Positions 24,537 to 33,269 of a stretch of 35,979 nucleotides of DNA are shown in pieces (the stretch's first letter is position 1; each line of letters begins with the position of its first letter). Source of the stretch: Bacteroidota bacterium. Its GTDB lineage: Bacteria; Bacteroidota; Bacteroidia; Chitinophagales; Saprospiraceae. Location of the stretch: assembly GCA_030147525.1 (NCBI GenBank), contig JASBVF010000004.1, forward strand, positions 1-35,979, in the 5' to 3' direction. The notes under the pieces were generated by a model. That model had not been told where the DNA came from and made no database searches. It saw nothing but the letters and a program-made list of their open reading frames with translations. Position numbers and translations under genes: made by a program.

Positions 24537-24585
24537 ATCAAAAAAAAACAGGTGTACGGTTACCGTACACCTGTTTTTTTTTGAT
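24537..24585. terminator. perfect palindromic bidirectional terminator
   Basis: A 49-bp sequence symmetric about base 24561, with perfect 24-base arms. It has an A9 run, CAGGTGTACGG, the loop TTA, the complement CCGTACACCTG, then T9. It serves both the OmpA gene on the plus strand and the beta-barrel receptor gene on the minus strand, which converge here. Confidence 0.93.
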
Positions 24586-24602
24586 GTCAATCCAGGTTTT
24601 GA

Positions 24603-26984
24603 TTAGTGTCTCCTTCTTCCGGAATACTCCATGGCTTCACCTTTTCCAAAACCATAGCTAAAGCCGAAGGTGATGAAGCGGCCCCTAAGGTCCCGGTTGT
24701 AGAGATAAAAATTTGGTTGCTGAGTAATCCTCTCCTCGATGCGGGAAGCGAAAAGGTCCCGCACACTGATATTGAAAACGCCTCTGCCTTTCAGGATTTT
24801 TTTACGAAGGCCCAAATCGGCAAAAAGCATGTCAGAAACTTCGCTTTGTACCGTCTGAAAGCGTGACCGGTATTGCCCGGTGACTTCGAAGTCGATCTGT
24901 GCCGGGAGCTTTATTTTTGCAGTCATTTTAGTGGACCACTGATCAGCAGTAAAGTCGAATGAAGTGGCTTCCAGCGAACCCTGGCGGTTGAAGTAGTTGT
25001 AGTTGAAATCCCCGTTAAAAGAAAGCCACTTGGCTGCATCGTATTTGCCGTTGATCTCGAGGCCGGTCGACCGGTTCGTGCCGATATTCAGCGGCTTGGT
25101 GGTGCTCACGTTGTTCTCAAAAGTGGAAACCCGCTCAACGACGTCAGTGGTGTAGCGGTAATACAGGCTGACGTTGAAAGAGGTTTTACCGAAAATATAA
25201 ATACTGGAAACCTCGTAAGAGTCAGTGAATTCCGGAAGCAGGTCGGGGTTCCCCGTGCGCACGCTGAAGTTGTTACGGATGTTGAAAAACGGGTTCAGGT
25301 CCCACAACCTGGGCCGAAAGATCCGTCGGGAGTAACCTGCCTGGAAGGAAACCTTTTCCGAGATTTTATAGGAGGTATGCAGCGTGGGGAAAAAGTTTGT
25401 AAACTTCTGATCGTTCGCTTCGTCGGTGTTCACCAGGTAGGTGCTCAGGTCGGTGTTTTCAATCCGAAGGCCGACTTTCACGCCCCATTTTTCACCTTCA
25501 TAAGCACCGGTACCGTACACGCCGAGCACTTTTTGATCATACTCAAAAATATTGGTAAGGTTGTCGTTGACCACAAATTCTCCGTTTACCTGATCGCTCA
25601 CTGAAAAGTCATTACTCACGTGATTGAGGTAATACTGCGCACCGGTTTCAAGTGTCCATTCTTCAGAGAAAGGATGGGTGTAATCCAGGTTAAAAGTGTT
25701 TCTGGACTCCTTAAAATTGGTACGGGTCTGTTGGTCACCGGCTGCGAAATCACCAATGATATTGATGTTTTCAAACTCGGAGGATTGGTCTTTTCCGAAA
25801 AAATTACCCACAGCGCTGAACAGCAGCATGTGGTCCTCATTTTCAGGAAACTCCTTTTTGTATTGCAACTCGTACTGGTATTTTGGATTGGTGGCTTCGG
25901 TGGTTTCCGTGCGGTACCATTCGGCGATAGAACTGCCCGTCTCGTCCGGTATCCTGAAATCAGTGCGGGAAGGCTGGTCTTCGATCTCATAGGCGAAACT
26001 ACCCGAAAGTGTTATGATATTGTATTCGTTGATGTGGTAGTCCGTACCGAGGATGAAGTTGTAGAATGTTTCATTCCGGTACTCCGTACCTTCACTTAGA
26101 ATGGAAGAGTTATTGATCAGGTCCCGGTTAATGTCCCGGTTTTTCCTCGGCAACTCCCGGTAGCCGACGCCAAACTGACTGAACAGGTTGAAATGCTCCG
26201 TCCGGCGGTTCAGGCTCAATCCCACGCTGTGGTTGTGGGGCGTTCCGGTATTGACGGAAACAGATCCATTCATGCCTTTTCTTTCTTCCTTTTTAATAAT
26301 GATGTTGATGATGCCGGAGGTACCTTCAGCGTCGTATTTGGCCGAAGGATTGGTAATCACCTCTATCGACTCGATCATGTCGGCGGTGATAGTGCCAAGC
26401 GCACTGCCCTGCTCGCTGGCCAGCACGGAAGGCTTGCCATTGATGAGGATCTGGACGCCGGAGCTGCCCCGCAGGCTGATCTGTCCCTCAATGTTCACAT
26501 TTACGGAGGGCACGTTGTTCAGTACTTCCAGCGCACTGGCGCCGGTGCTGCTCAGGTCTTTTCCAACATTAAAAACCCGCTTGTCGAGTTTAAATTCTGT
26601 AGTGGATTTTTCCGCCCGGACAACTACTTCGTCAAGCACTTCGCTATCTTCCGAAAGCGTGATGATGCCGAGATTGACCCTGCCATCAACAATTTCAAAA
26701 TCCTTGATGGTACGGGTGGTAAAACCGATGAAACTAATCTCCAGGTAAACATCAGCCGAAGCAACTTCAACGCTGAACCTGCCGTCGGGGCCCGTGGTTA
26801 CGCCTGTGAGCATTTGACCGTCGGTGTTGTCTGAAACCATGACGGTTGCAAACTCAACGGGGCGCTGGCCGGCACTTTCTACGACTTTGCCGGTGATTCC
26901 AATGCCGTCTTTTTGTGCTTGTAAAATACCGGGAGCGACGGCCCAACCCAGCAACAATAAGAGAGGTATAAATTTGAATTTCAT
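24603..26984 (-). CDS. outer-membrane beta-barrel receptor (TonB-dependent type, carboxypeptidase-like domain)
   Basis: A 793-residue outer-membrane protein with a signal peptide (about 1-23, ends ILQAQ), a CarboxypepD_reg-like domain (about 28-108; GITGKVVESAGQRPVEFATVMV, YLEISFIGFTTRTI), a plug-like domain with DEVVVRAEKS and ALEVLNNVPSVNVNIEGQISLRGSSGVQILINGKPS (about 118-186), and a long beta-barrel (about 230-793) with tyrosine-rich strands. This is the outer-membrane beta-barrel family often annotated as TonB-dependent; the classical TonB box was not identified. Substrate unknown. The frame stays open to 27188, but that extension lies over a regulatory region, so the ATG at 26984 with its signal peptide is used. 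The gene diverges from the LytS/LytTR pair across tandem boxes that may control it. Confidence 0.92.
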   Translation of the reverse strand: MKFKFIPLLLLLGWAVAPGILQAQKDGIGITGKVVESAGQRPVEFATVMVSDNTDGQMLTGVTTGPDGRFSVEVASADVYLEISFIGFTTRTIKDFEIVDGRVNLGIITLSEDSEVLDEVVVRAEKSTTEFKLDKRVFNVGKDLSSTGASALEVLNNVPSVNVNIEGQISLRGSSGVQILINGKPSVLASEQGSALGTITADMIESIEVITNPSAKYDAEGTSGIINIIIKKEERKGMNGSVSVNTGTPHNHSVGLSLNRRTEHFNLFSQFGVGYRELPRKNRDINRDLINNSSILSEGTEYRNETFYNFILGTDYHINEYNIITLSGSFAYEIEDQPSRTDFRIPDETGSSIAEWYRTETTEATNPKYQYELQYKKEFPENEDHMLLFSAVGNFFGKDQSSEFENINIIGDFAAGDQQTRTNFKESRNTFNLDYTHPFSEEWTLETGAQYYLNHVSNDFSVSDQVNGEFVVNDNLTNIFEYDQKVLGVYGTGAYEGEKWGVKVGLRIENTDLSTYLVNTDEANDQKFTNFFPTLHTSYKISEKVSFQAGYSRRIFRPRLWDLNPFFNIRNNFSVRTGNPDLLPEFTDSYEVSSIYIFGKTSFNVSLYYRYTTDVVERVSTFENNVSTTKPLNIGTNRSTGLEINGKYDAAKWLSFNGDFNYNYFNRQGSLEATSFDFTADQWSTKMTAKIKLPAQIDFEVTGQYRSRFQTVQSEVSDMLFADLGLRKKILKGRGVFNISVRDLFASRIEERITQQPNFYLYNRDLRGRFITFGFSYGFGKGEAMEYSGRRRH

Positions 26985-27043
26985 GATATTAAAGATTTGA
27001 TGCTTCAAAAAAACAGGGTTTTTGCGCCTTATAAAAAAAAGAT

Positions 27044-27077
27044 CCTCCGAACGACAGATCTTCTCCCCTGAACGACA
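27044..27077 (-). promoter_or_regulatory. tandem 13-bp direct repeats, candidate LytTR binding site
   Basis: CCTCCGAACGACA (27044-27056) and CCCCTGAACGACA (27065-27077) repeat with 21-bp spacing. On the minus strand they read TGTCGTTCrGrGG, holding CGTTCAG and CGTTCGG cores that fit positions 3-9 of the LytTR consensus [TA][AC][CA]GTTN[AG][TG]. The site ends 59 bp upstream of the receptor ATG, in the same spacer that precedes the LytTR regulator operon. Confidence 0.6.
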
Positions 27078-27142
27078 TCCTCTTCGTTTGACGGGCCCTG
27101 ACCGGTTGTTCAAGGGGCACTTACTGCCGTTAGTAGGATTCC

Positions 27143-27175
27143 TTTGTGGAAAACCATTCTGAAAAGTTACATTTG
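27143..27175 (+). promoter_or_regulatory. strong Bacteroidota-type promoter of the kinase/regulator operon
   Basis: TTTG (27143-27146), a 21-bp spacer and TACATTTG (27168-27175) match the phylum's -33 and -7 elements at every fixed position. The start of transcription would fall at about 27180-27184, essentially on the ATG at 27179, implying a leaderless or near-leaderless message. Confidence 0.6.
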
Positions 27176-27178
27176 GGC

Positions 27179-28204
27179 ATGCCTGCAACTAACAACACGA
27201 CAAGAGTACCTTATCGGGAAGTCATTTTTCAGGTCGTTTTGCACCTGACGGTATTTGTTTTTTATGCTTTTGAAAGGGATCAGCCGCTCGTTGCTGCTCA
27301 GAAAATTGCTTTCTTCCTGAATTATGTCCTCGCTGCCTTTGTCATCAATTACTACCTGCTTCCCAGATTTTTTTATCAAAAAAAACACCTGCTTTTTTCG
27401 ATTGGAGTGACGCTGATCATAGCGGCAGTTATTGTAGTTGAAGAGCTGGTGTTGGAGCCGATTTATTTTCCTGACACAAGGGCTAACAGGTTTCCCGGCA
27501 TCTTGTTCACGCTCACGCAGGTGCTACCGGTGGTTGTCATTTTATGCGGGTTCAAGTTTGCCTGGGATGCGCTGAATAAACAGCGGGAGGTTGAACAACT
27601 GAAATCGGCAGTGCAGGAAAGCGAGTTGCAGTACCTGAAATCGCAGATCAATCCACATTTTTTGTTCAATAACCTGAATAACCTGTACTCCTACGCCATC
27701 GAAAATTCCCCAAAAACACCGGAAATCATTCTCGAATTGTCCGGTGTTTTGCGCTACATGCTGTACGAATGCCGGGAAAAATACGTGCCGCTGGACCGTG
27801 AGATGGAGCAGTTGCGGAATTTCATCAAGATCAGCGAAATGCAGGTGGAGGAGCGGGGGCAGGTGCGTTTCACCACCGAAAATATCCGGCGGGGTTACCG
27901 GATCGCCCCGTTGATTCTGACTGTTTTTATTGAAAACGCCTTTAAGCACAGCACGGCCAGCCAGGCCGGTGATATTTCCATCGAAGTGGAAGTCAGCCTC
28001 TCCCATGAGGGCGTATTGAAGTTTGTTTGTAAAAACTCCTTTCAACCCCAATCAAACACGGAAAATCTGTCGAAAGGTATCGGGCTGGAAAATGTCAGAA
28101 AAAGACTGAAGCTGCTCTATCCGGGCGCTCATGAGTTAAACATTCGTAAGTCGGTGGATGAGTACGAAGTTCATTTGACCATCGACCTGAATAAAAGTGT
28201 TTAA
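27179..28204 (+). CDS. LytS/YehU-type sensor histidine kinase
   Basis: A 341-residue membrane kinase with four hydrophobic helices in the N-terminal 125 residues (about 13-30, 43-62, 72-90, 107-126). The His_kinase domain motif is SQINPHFLFNNLNNLYSYA, with His160 as the expected phosphoacceptor. The ATPase domain has FIENAFKHS (N253) and GIGLENVRKRLKLLYP. This is the 5TM-like/His_kinase class that pairs with LytTR response regulators. There is no extracellular sensory domain, so it may sense through the membrane helices or partners. A GTG at 27146 would extend the frame by 11 residues but overlaps the -33 promoter element, so the ATG at 27179 is preferred. The gene diverges from the receptor and is 39 bp ahead of its partner regulator. 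Confidence 0.93.
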   Translation: MPATNNTTRVPYREVIFQVVLHLTVFVFYAFERDQPLVAAQKIAFFLNYVLAAFVINYYLLPRFFYQKKHLLFSIGVTLIIAAVIVVEELVLEPIYFPDTRANRFPGILFTLTQVLPVVVILCGFKFAWDALNKQREVEQLKSAVQESELQYLKSQINPHFLFNNLNNLYSYAIENSPKTPEIILELSGVLRYMLYECREKYVPLDREMEQLRNFIKISEMQVEERGQVRFTTENIRRGYRIAPLILTVFIENAFKHSTASQAGDISIEVEVSLSHEGVLKFVCKNSFQPQSNTENLSKGIGLENVRKRLKLLYPGAHELNIRKSVDEYEVHLTIDLNKSV

Positions 28205-28243
28205 AATCCATGAAATAGAGATTGATTATCAACGAATTGTGAA

Positions 28244-28939
28244 ATGACCTGCATTATTATCGAAGATCAGCCGCCTGCCCAGCGTATTTTGAAGAAATAT
28301 ATCGAGGACATCGGTTCGCTTGAACTGAGGGGTACTTTCCCTGATGCTATTCAGGCCATGGATTTCCTGAAAACGGTACAGGTGGATTTGATTTTTCTGG
28401 ACATTCATCTGCCCAGAATATCCGGACTCGATTTTTTGAAAACAATGACCAACCCGCCGCATGTCATCCTGACGACAGCCTTTTCCGACTATGCTTTGGA
28501 GAGCTATGAGTTCAATGTGGTGGATTATTTGTTAAAACCTTTTTCTTTTCAGCGGTTCGTGAAAGCTGTAGGAAGAGTGCCGGTGCGAAGCGATACCGGT
28601 CCGACTCCACCGACTGTGGAAAATCAAAGACGGGAGATGTTCATAAAATCCGGTTACGAGCATATCAAAGTGACGGTGGACGATATTATTTGCCTGAAAT
28701 CCGATGCCGACTACACAGAGCTCTTCCTGCCAGAGAAAAAACTGCTTTCCACCGAACCCTTACGCTATTGGGAGGAGACCCTGGACCCCGGCCACTTTGC
28801 CCGGGTGCATAAATCATACATCGTAAACATCTCAAAAATTGAGAAAATAGCCGGTAATCAGATATACCTTTCCGAAGGAAAAGTGATCCCGATCGGGCGG
28901 GCTTACAAGGAAGATTTCATCAAACAGTTTGTCAAATAA
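28244..28939 (+). CDS. LytTR-type response regulator
   Basis: A 231-residue regulator: receiver domain (about 1-118; acidic pair E7/D8, phosphoacceptor D53 in LIFLDIHLPRISG, Thr at TTAFSDYALESYEF, Lys in YLLKPF) and a LytTR DNA-binding domain (about 130-231; VTVDDIICLKSDADYTELFL, FARVHKSYIVNISKIEKI, VIPIGRAYKEDF). LytTR domains bind two direct repeats about 21 bp apart as a dimer, which suits the repeats found in the upstream divergent region. It follows its LytS-type kinase closely and is likely co-transcribed. A strong terminator stands 28 bp after the stop. Targets other than the receptor gene are unknown. The ATG start follows the family rule MTCIIIEDQPPAQ. Confidence 0.95.
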   Translation: MTCIIIEDQPPAQRILKKYIEDIGSLELRGTFPDAIQAMDFLKTVQVDLIFLDIHLPRISGLDFLKTMTNPPHVILTTAFSDYALESYEFNVVDYLLKPFSFQRFVKAVGRVPVRSDTGPTPPTVENQRREMFIKSGYEHIKVTVDDIICLKSDADYTELFLPEKKLLSTEPLRYWEETLDPGHFARVHKSYIVNISKIEKIAGNQIYLSEGKVIPIGRAYKEDFIKQFVK

Positions 28940-28966
28940 CAGTTGAAAAAGTGAAGCAAATAAAAG

Positions 28967-29017
28967 CGATGAGGCTTGCGACATGACCGGACGTACGGCA
29001 GCCTCATCGTTTTTTTA
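28967..29017. terminator. terminator of the kinase/regulator operon
   Basis: CGATGAGGCT (28967-28976) pairs with AGCCTCATCG (29000-29009) around a 23-base loop, followed by seven Ts. On the opposite strand the stem is followed by CTTTTATTT, so it may also end the converging sortilin-like gene. Confidence 0.85.
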
Positions 29018-29020
29018 TTT

Positions 29021-31597
29021 TCACCTTACCAACAATCGTTCAACGCTGGACAAACCCGGGCCGGTCAAACGGCAGAAATACATACCCGCCGGCAAACCCT
29101 GCACATTCAACCGGACTTCCTGCTTCCCGGACTGCTGTTTTTCATCAAAAACACTCCGTACAACCTGACCGGACGAGTTCAACAGCTCCAGCTTCACCCG
29201 TTGCTTTTGTGATAAAACATACCGGATGGTAGCCTGCATCGTCGCAGGGTTAGGGGAAATTTCCATGCGAAGGCTGTTGTTCCCAGCTGTTTCAAAGCTA
29301 CTGACCAGCGGTGCTTCCAGCAAATCCCGCTGAAAGGCGCCATTACCGTGCGTGGCGGCCCTCAACTTGCGGTTGGCAGCTGAAATTTTCAGGTCAAACA
29401 CCATGACGGCATCCGTGAAACCCTCCTGGTAAGTTTGCCAGGTTGCACCATTGTCCACCGAAACGAATACGCCGAGGTCATTGCCAACGTAGATGTTGTG
29501 CGGGAACAGCGGATCGATGGCGATTGCATTGGCCGGTACATTTGGCAGCTGTGTTGACAGGTCTTCCCAGGTAGCACCATAATCCATCGTTCTGAAAACA
29601 TGCCCGGCGCCAAAGCCGGAAAAAGCTATGTACGCCACGGCGTCGTTGGTGGGATCAACCTCCAGGTCCATCGGGAAACGGTCAGGCAGAGCGCCGGTGA
29701 TATTGTTCCAGGTGTTTCCGCCATTCAATGTAACGAAAACGTGGCCGGGGTTTCCATTGTAGGGCGCTGTTGCGGCGTACACCACATCGGGGGTTTGTGT
29801 TGAAACGGCCATACTCAACACTGGATTTCCGTCGAGGGGCAGGCCGCCGTTTGTGGTAATAAAAGAATTGCCGCCGTCTGCTGACCGGGCCACGACTGAG
29901 GAGCCGGCATAAAGAATGTTACCATCGCTCGGTGCCAGTACGTAGGGCGCAATGAAGCTGATAGGACTCAGTTTAGGCGTTGGAATAGAGCTGTAATTGA
30001 TGCCGCCGTTGGTATTTCGTTGAATATTCAGGTTTTGCCAGGAGACGTAGCTGATGTCATCGTTTTGCTGATTGATGGCCGCCCAGCCGCCATCACCCCC
30101 GAAAACCCTGGTCCAGGTGACCCGGAGCCCGGTTTCCGGATCGACGTCTGGGTTGAGGCGAATGGAGCCATTGTCCTGCAAGCCGCCCATGCAAAAGAAT
30201 TCATCCTGCGCTGAGTTGGCGAAGCCGTTGTAAAACTGGGTAGTCTGATAGCGGCCATTGCAGCTTCTGAACGTTTCGCCACCGTCAGTCGAACGATGGA
30301 TGCCGCCATCGCTGGCGATGTAGATGATGTTGTGTTGAGTAGGGTGGTAGATCACGTCATGGCAGTCGGAATGCACATAGTCAGGGTTGCCGTCAGGGCC
30401 TTCAATGGGAGGATTGGCGAAGCCCACGCCGCCGGTGCTTTTTTTAATGATGGTACTGCCGCCGTTGGTTGATTTCCAGACTTCAATGCCAATGACGGTC
30501 AGCTCTTCAGGGTTGGAAGGATGAACGGCCACATCATGCGCAAACCAGCCCTGAAACTGAGAGTAATCGGTTTCGGTTTTCACCGTCCAGTTCACTCCAA
30601 AATCGTTTGAACGGCACAGCCAACTGGCCCCTTCCGCAGAGCTGAAACCATTGCCAATGCTGGCGTACACAGTTTCCGGGTTGCTGGGTGCAAGGGCGAG
30701 CTGAATTTTTCCTTTGTAAAATGAAGGCAGATTTTCTGTGATTTTATACCATAAAACACCACCATCCGTCGTGCGGTAAATGCCGAAGCCAGGCGAGCTG
30801 AAATTACCACAGCCTACGATCACCCGGTTAGGGTCAGTGGGGTGAACAACCAGATCAGTGGCCTGAACTACGTCAAAAACCCAGTTCCACGACAGGCCTG
30901 CGTCTATGCTTTTGTAAACACCGTCCGTTGTGGCTGCGTAGATGATGTCAGGGTTGGACGGAGCAATTTCAATGTCCCAGATGCCTTTGTTTTGCTCGTA
31001 AGAAAAATCGAGGCTTTTTTCCCAGGAAACACCTCCGTCCGTTGAACGCAGAATACCGATGCCGTAGCTGCCACGGGTATTCCGGTAAGCTGCGCCGGTT
31101 CCTGCGGCCAGGTGATTGTAGACTTCACCGGTGCCGATAAACATGGTCATCGAATCGCCGGGCATGAAGGCGATGGAACTGACACCCAGAACCGGGAAGC
31201 CGGTAGGCACCTGGTGCCAGGCATTTTTACCCAGGCCGGCAGTGTAGCTGCGCCAGAGCCCACCGCTGGCCGAGCCGGCGTACATCGTGTTGGGGTTCAG
31301 CGGGTTAAATTCTATTTTGAGTGTCCGTCCACCCCGGTTGTGGGGGCCGAGGCTTTCCCAAGGCTCGGTAGATCGAACGGCAGTGCTGGCTTTAGGCAGA
31401 CGGTTGGCGGCCACCCAAGCGGCGAAGTGCGCCTGTTCAGGCAATTGGCCGGAAGGGTAGGAGCGTGATTCTCCGAAAAAACTCAGCGACTCGAACGCAC
31501 CCGATACGCCGGCTACAGGAGTTTCTTTTTTCGAAAAAAAGAGAAAGGACAAAAGGCCGGCGGCCGTTAAAAGAGGCAGCGTAATTTTTCTTAGCAT
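29021..31597 (-). CDS. T9SS-sorted protein with a sortilin-like (VPS10/BNR) beta-propeller
   Basis: An 858-residue secreted protein: signal peptide or anchor (about 1-20, LPLLTAAGLLSFLFF), then a long beta-propeller of Asp-box/BNR type repeats (about 60-760). Typical units are STDGGVSWEKS, RSNDFGVNWTV, RSTDGGETFRS, LNGGNTWNN and VDNGATWQT, which match sortilin/VPS10-like exo-sialidase propellers. The last about 80 residues (MEISPNPATMQATIRY, LNSSGQVVR, LPAGMYFCRLT) are a type A T9SS C-terminal sorting domain. I see no catalytic residues diagnostic of a sialidase or xyloglucanase, so the activity is left open. The protein would be exported by the type IX system and probably attached to the surface or released. 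It converges with the LytTR gene. Confidence 0.93.
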   Translation of the reverse strand: MLRKITLPLLTAAGLLSFLFFSKKETPVAGVSGAFESLSFFGESRSYPSGQLPEQAHFAAWVAANRLPKASTAVRSTEPWESLGPHNRGGRTLKIEFNPLNPNTMYAGSASGGLWRSYTAGLGKNAWHQVPTGFPVLGVSSIAFMPGDSMTMFIGTGEVYNHLAAGTGAAYRNTRGSYGIGILRSTDGGVSWEKSLDFSYEQNKGIWDIEIAPSNPDIIYAATTDGVYKSIDAGLSWNWVFDVVQATDLVVHPTDPNRVIVGCGNFSSPGFGIYRTTDGGVLWYKITENLPSFYKGKIQLALAPSNPETVYASIGNGFSSAEGASWLCRSNDFGVNWTVKTETDYSQFQGWFAHDVAVHPSNPEELTVIGIEVWKSTNGGSTIIKKSTGGVGFANPPIEGPDGNPDYVHSDCHDVIYHPTQHNIIYIASDGGIHRSTDGGETFRSCNGRYQTTQFYNGFANSAQDEFFCMGGLQDNGSIRLNPDVDPETGLRVTWTRVFGGDGGWAAINQQNDDISYVSWQNLNIQRNTNGGINYSSIPTPKLSPISFIAPYVLAPSDGNILYAGSSVVARSADGGNSFITTNGGLPLDGNPVLSMAVSTQTPDVVYAATAPYNGNPGHVFVTLNGGNTWNNITGALPDRFPMDLEVDPTNDAVAYIAFSGFGAGHVFRTMDYGATWEDLSTQLPNVPANAIAIDPLFPHNIYVGNDLGVFVSVDNGATWQTYQEGFTDAVMVFDLKISAANRKLRAATHGNGAFQRDLLEAPLVSSFETAGNNSLRMEISPNPATMQATIRYVLSQKQRVKLELLNSSGQVVRSVFDEKQQSGKQEVRLNVQGLPAGMYFCRLTGPGLSSVERLLVR

Positions 31598-31711
31598 CAG
31601 TTTTATTTTTTGTTGGCGGTGAAAAGTAAATACAGCGGTGAAAGGTAGTGAAACTGGGATAATAAACAGCCAAAATCCAAGTTCTGGCAGGGTACTATGT
31701 CATTTTGTACA

Positions 31712-31719
31712 CAAAAATA
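31712..31719 (-). promoter_or_regulatory. possible -7 element of the sortilin-like gene
   Basis: CAAAAATA on the plus strand is TATTTTTG on the minus strand, a fit to TAnnTTTG, 114 bp upstream of the start at 31597. No -33 element at proper spacing was found, so this is tentative. Confidence 0.35.
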
Positions 31720-31815
31720 TTATTGAAAAAAACGGAGTAAAAATTGACTTGCAACCATATTCAACTAAATTAGCACCTCGATTATTTGATCAAAACAAGA
31801 ACCAAGTAACTACTC

Positions 31816-33162
31816 ATGCTTACACTTGTCATTGTCGTTTTCATTCTTGGCTATGCAGCCATCGTGCTCGAACACCCCCTAAAACTTGACAAAACAGTTC
31901 CGGCTTTGCTGACGGGCTCACTGCTTTGGGCGTTCATTTCTCTTGGAGATCTGGGCGTTGTCAATTATGAACATCAGCCCGGGGAGATCGAAGAAGTTCT
32001 CCTGCATCATATCGGAAAAGTTGCAGAAATCCTGTTTTTCCTGATCGGCGCAATGGTCATCGTTGAGTTGGTGGACCTTCACCGGGGGTTTTCTGTCATT
32101 ACGAATCGCATCAAGACCACGAATAAAGTGAAAATGCTTTGGCTGGTGTGCATCCTCTCCTTTTTTCTATCTGCCGTATTGGATAACCTCACCTGTACGA
32201 TTGTAATGGTGTCATTGCTTCGCAGACTGGTCCCAGACCGGATGGAGCGGGTATGGTTTGTCAGTTTTGTGGTGATTGCCGCCAATGCCGGAGGTGCCTG
32301 GTCACCTATCGGTGATGTGACGACCACGATGTTGTGGATTGGTAAAAAAGTGACGACGGAAGGCCTGATCACTGACCTTTTTATTCCTTCCGTAGTCTGC
32401 ATGGTGGTGCCGGTTTTTGTCGCTTCCCTGTTGCCTGTTTTCAAAGGCAGGCTGACACTCGGCAAGGGAGATACCGCCGCTGACGAGCACAATCAGCAAT
32501 TGCTCAGTAGTCGCACAATGCTGATATGTGGGGTTGGCGGCTTGATTTTCGTGCCTATTTTCAAGTCAATGACACACCTGCCTCCCTACGTAGGTATGAT
32601 GCTTTCCATGGGTTTTGTCTGGTTGGTTTCAGAATACATCCATCCCGGCGATCAGTTTTACGAAGAAAGAAAACATCTCTACTCAGCCCGCCACGCCTTG
32701 TCGAGAATTGAAATGTCAAGTATTCTCTTCTTCCTCGGCATCCTGGTGGCTGTGGCAGCGCTCGAATCTGTAGTGGCAACCTATCATGAAGACGGCCATC
32801 CTGTGGGGTTATTGATGTCACTGGCGGAAAGACTGCAAACAGCCATACCCAATACAGATATTGTGGTAGTCATACTTGGATTTCTGTCAGCCATCATTGA
32901 CAACGTGCCCATGGTCGCAGCCGTGATGGGCATGTATCCGATGGATTTGCACCCGGTTGATGACAAGCTCTGGCAGTTCATTGCCTACACTGCCGGAACG
33001 GGCGGAAGTATGCTTATCATCGGCTCGGCGGCAGGTGTTGCTGCGATGGGAATGGAGCGTATCGATTTTATCTGGTATTTCAAGAAAATAGCCTGGTTGG
33101 CAATGATTGGCTTTTTGGCGGGCGGTGTTGCATTTCTTTTGTGGTTCCCCGTGCTACACTAA
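31816..33162 (+). CDS. nhaD: NhaD-type Na+/H+ antiporter (first copy)
   Basis: A 448-residue inner-membrane antiporter expected to exchange cytoplasmic Na+ (and Li+) for external protons. It matches the NhaD branch of the ion-transporter superfamily with about 11-13 hydrophobic helices. Conserved patches include EHPLKLDKTVPALL (19-32), EILFFLIGAMVIVELVDLHRGF, the buried acidic stretch SAVLDNLTCTIVMVSLLRRLVP (about 119-140), NAGGAWSPIGDVTTTMLW (about 157-174), IIDNVPMVAAVMGMYPM and AGTGGSMLIIGSAAGVAAMG. All appear intact. It is immediately followed, after a 107-bp spacer, by a full second copy, so the pair is a tandem duplication or co-inherited set. The ATG start yields a conserved N-terminus identical in pattern to the second copy. 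Confidence 0.94.
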   Translation: MLTLVIVVFILGYAAIVLEHPLKLDKTVPALLTGSLLWAFISLGDLGVVNYEHQPGEIEEVLLHHIGKVAEILFFLIGAMVIVELVDLHRGFSVITNRIKTTNKVKMLWLVCILSFFLSAVLDNLTCTIVMVSLLRRLVPDRMERVWFVSFVVIAANAGGAWSPIGDVTTTMLWIGKKVTTEGLITDLFIPSVVCMVVPVFVASLLPVFKGRLTLGKGDTAADEHNQQLLSSRTMLICGVGGLIFVPIFKSMTHLPPYVGMMLSMGFVWLVSEYIHPGDQFYEERKHLYSARHALSRIEMSSILFFLGILVAVAALESVVATYHEDGHPVGLLMSLAERLQTAIPNTDIVVVILGFLSAIIDNVPMVAAVMGMYPMDLHPVDDKLWQFIAYTAGTGGSMLIIGSAAGVAAMGMERIDFIWYFKKIAWLAMIGFLAGGVAFLLWFPVLH

Positions 33163-33164
33163 AC

Positions 33165-33269
33165 AGCTGGAAAGACTTGCACTGACAACGGTTGTAGTTT
33201 TTAAAGGTTACGGATGTTGATTATCCGCAGTTTGTAACAATATTCTATCAAACTAAAATCTTTCCAGCT
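33165..33269 (+). promoter_or_regulatory. foldable spacer between the two nhaD genes
   Basis: AGCTGGAAAGA (33165-33175) is perfectly complementary to TCTTTCCAGCT (33259-33269), whose last base abuts the second nhaD ATG. Nested inside are GTTAC/GTAAC (33207-33211 / 33234-33238) and GGAT/ATCC (33212-33215 / 33223-33226). ACAACGGTTGT at 33185-33195 is a small dyad. Folded as RNA, the outer stem would cover the translation-start region of the second gene. I do not recognise it as a known riboswitch. Confidence 0.5.

Noticed and set aside
24603-27188. N-terminal extension of the receptor frame to 27188
   Set aside because: The added segment has no coding character, covers the candidate LytTR boxes and the kinase promoter, and the signal peptide begins at the ATG at 26984.
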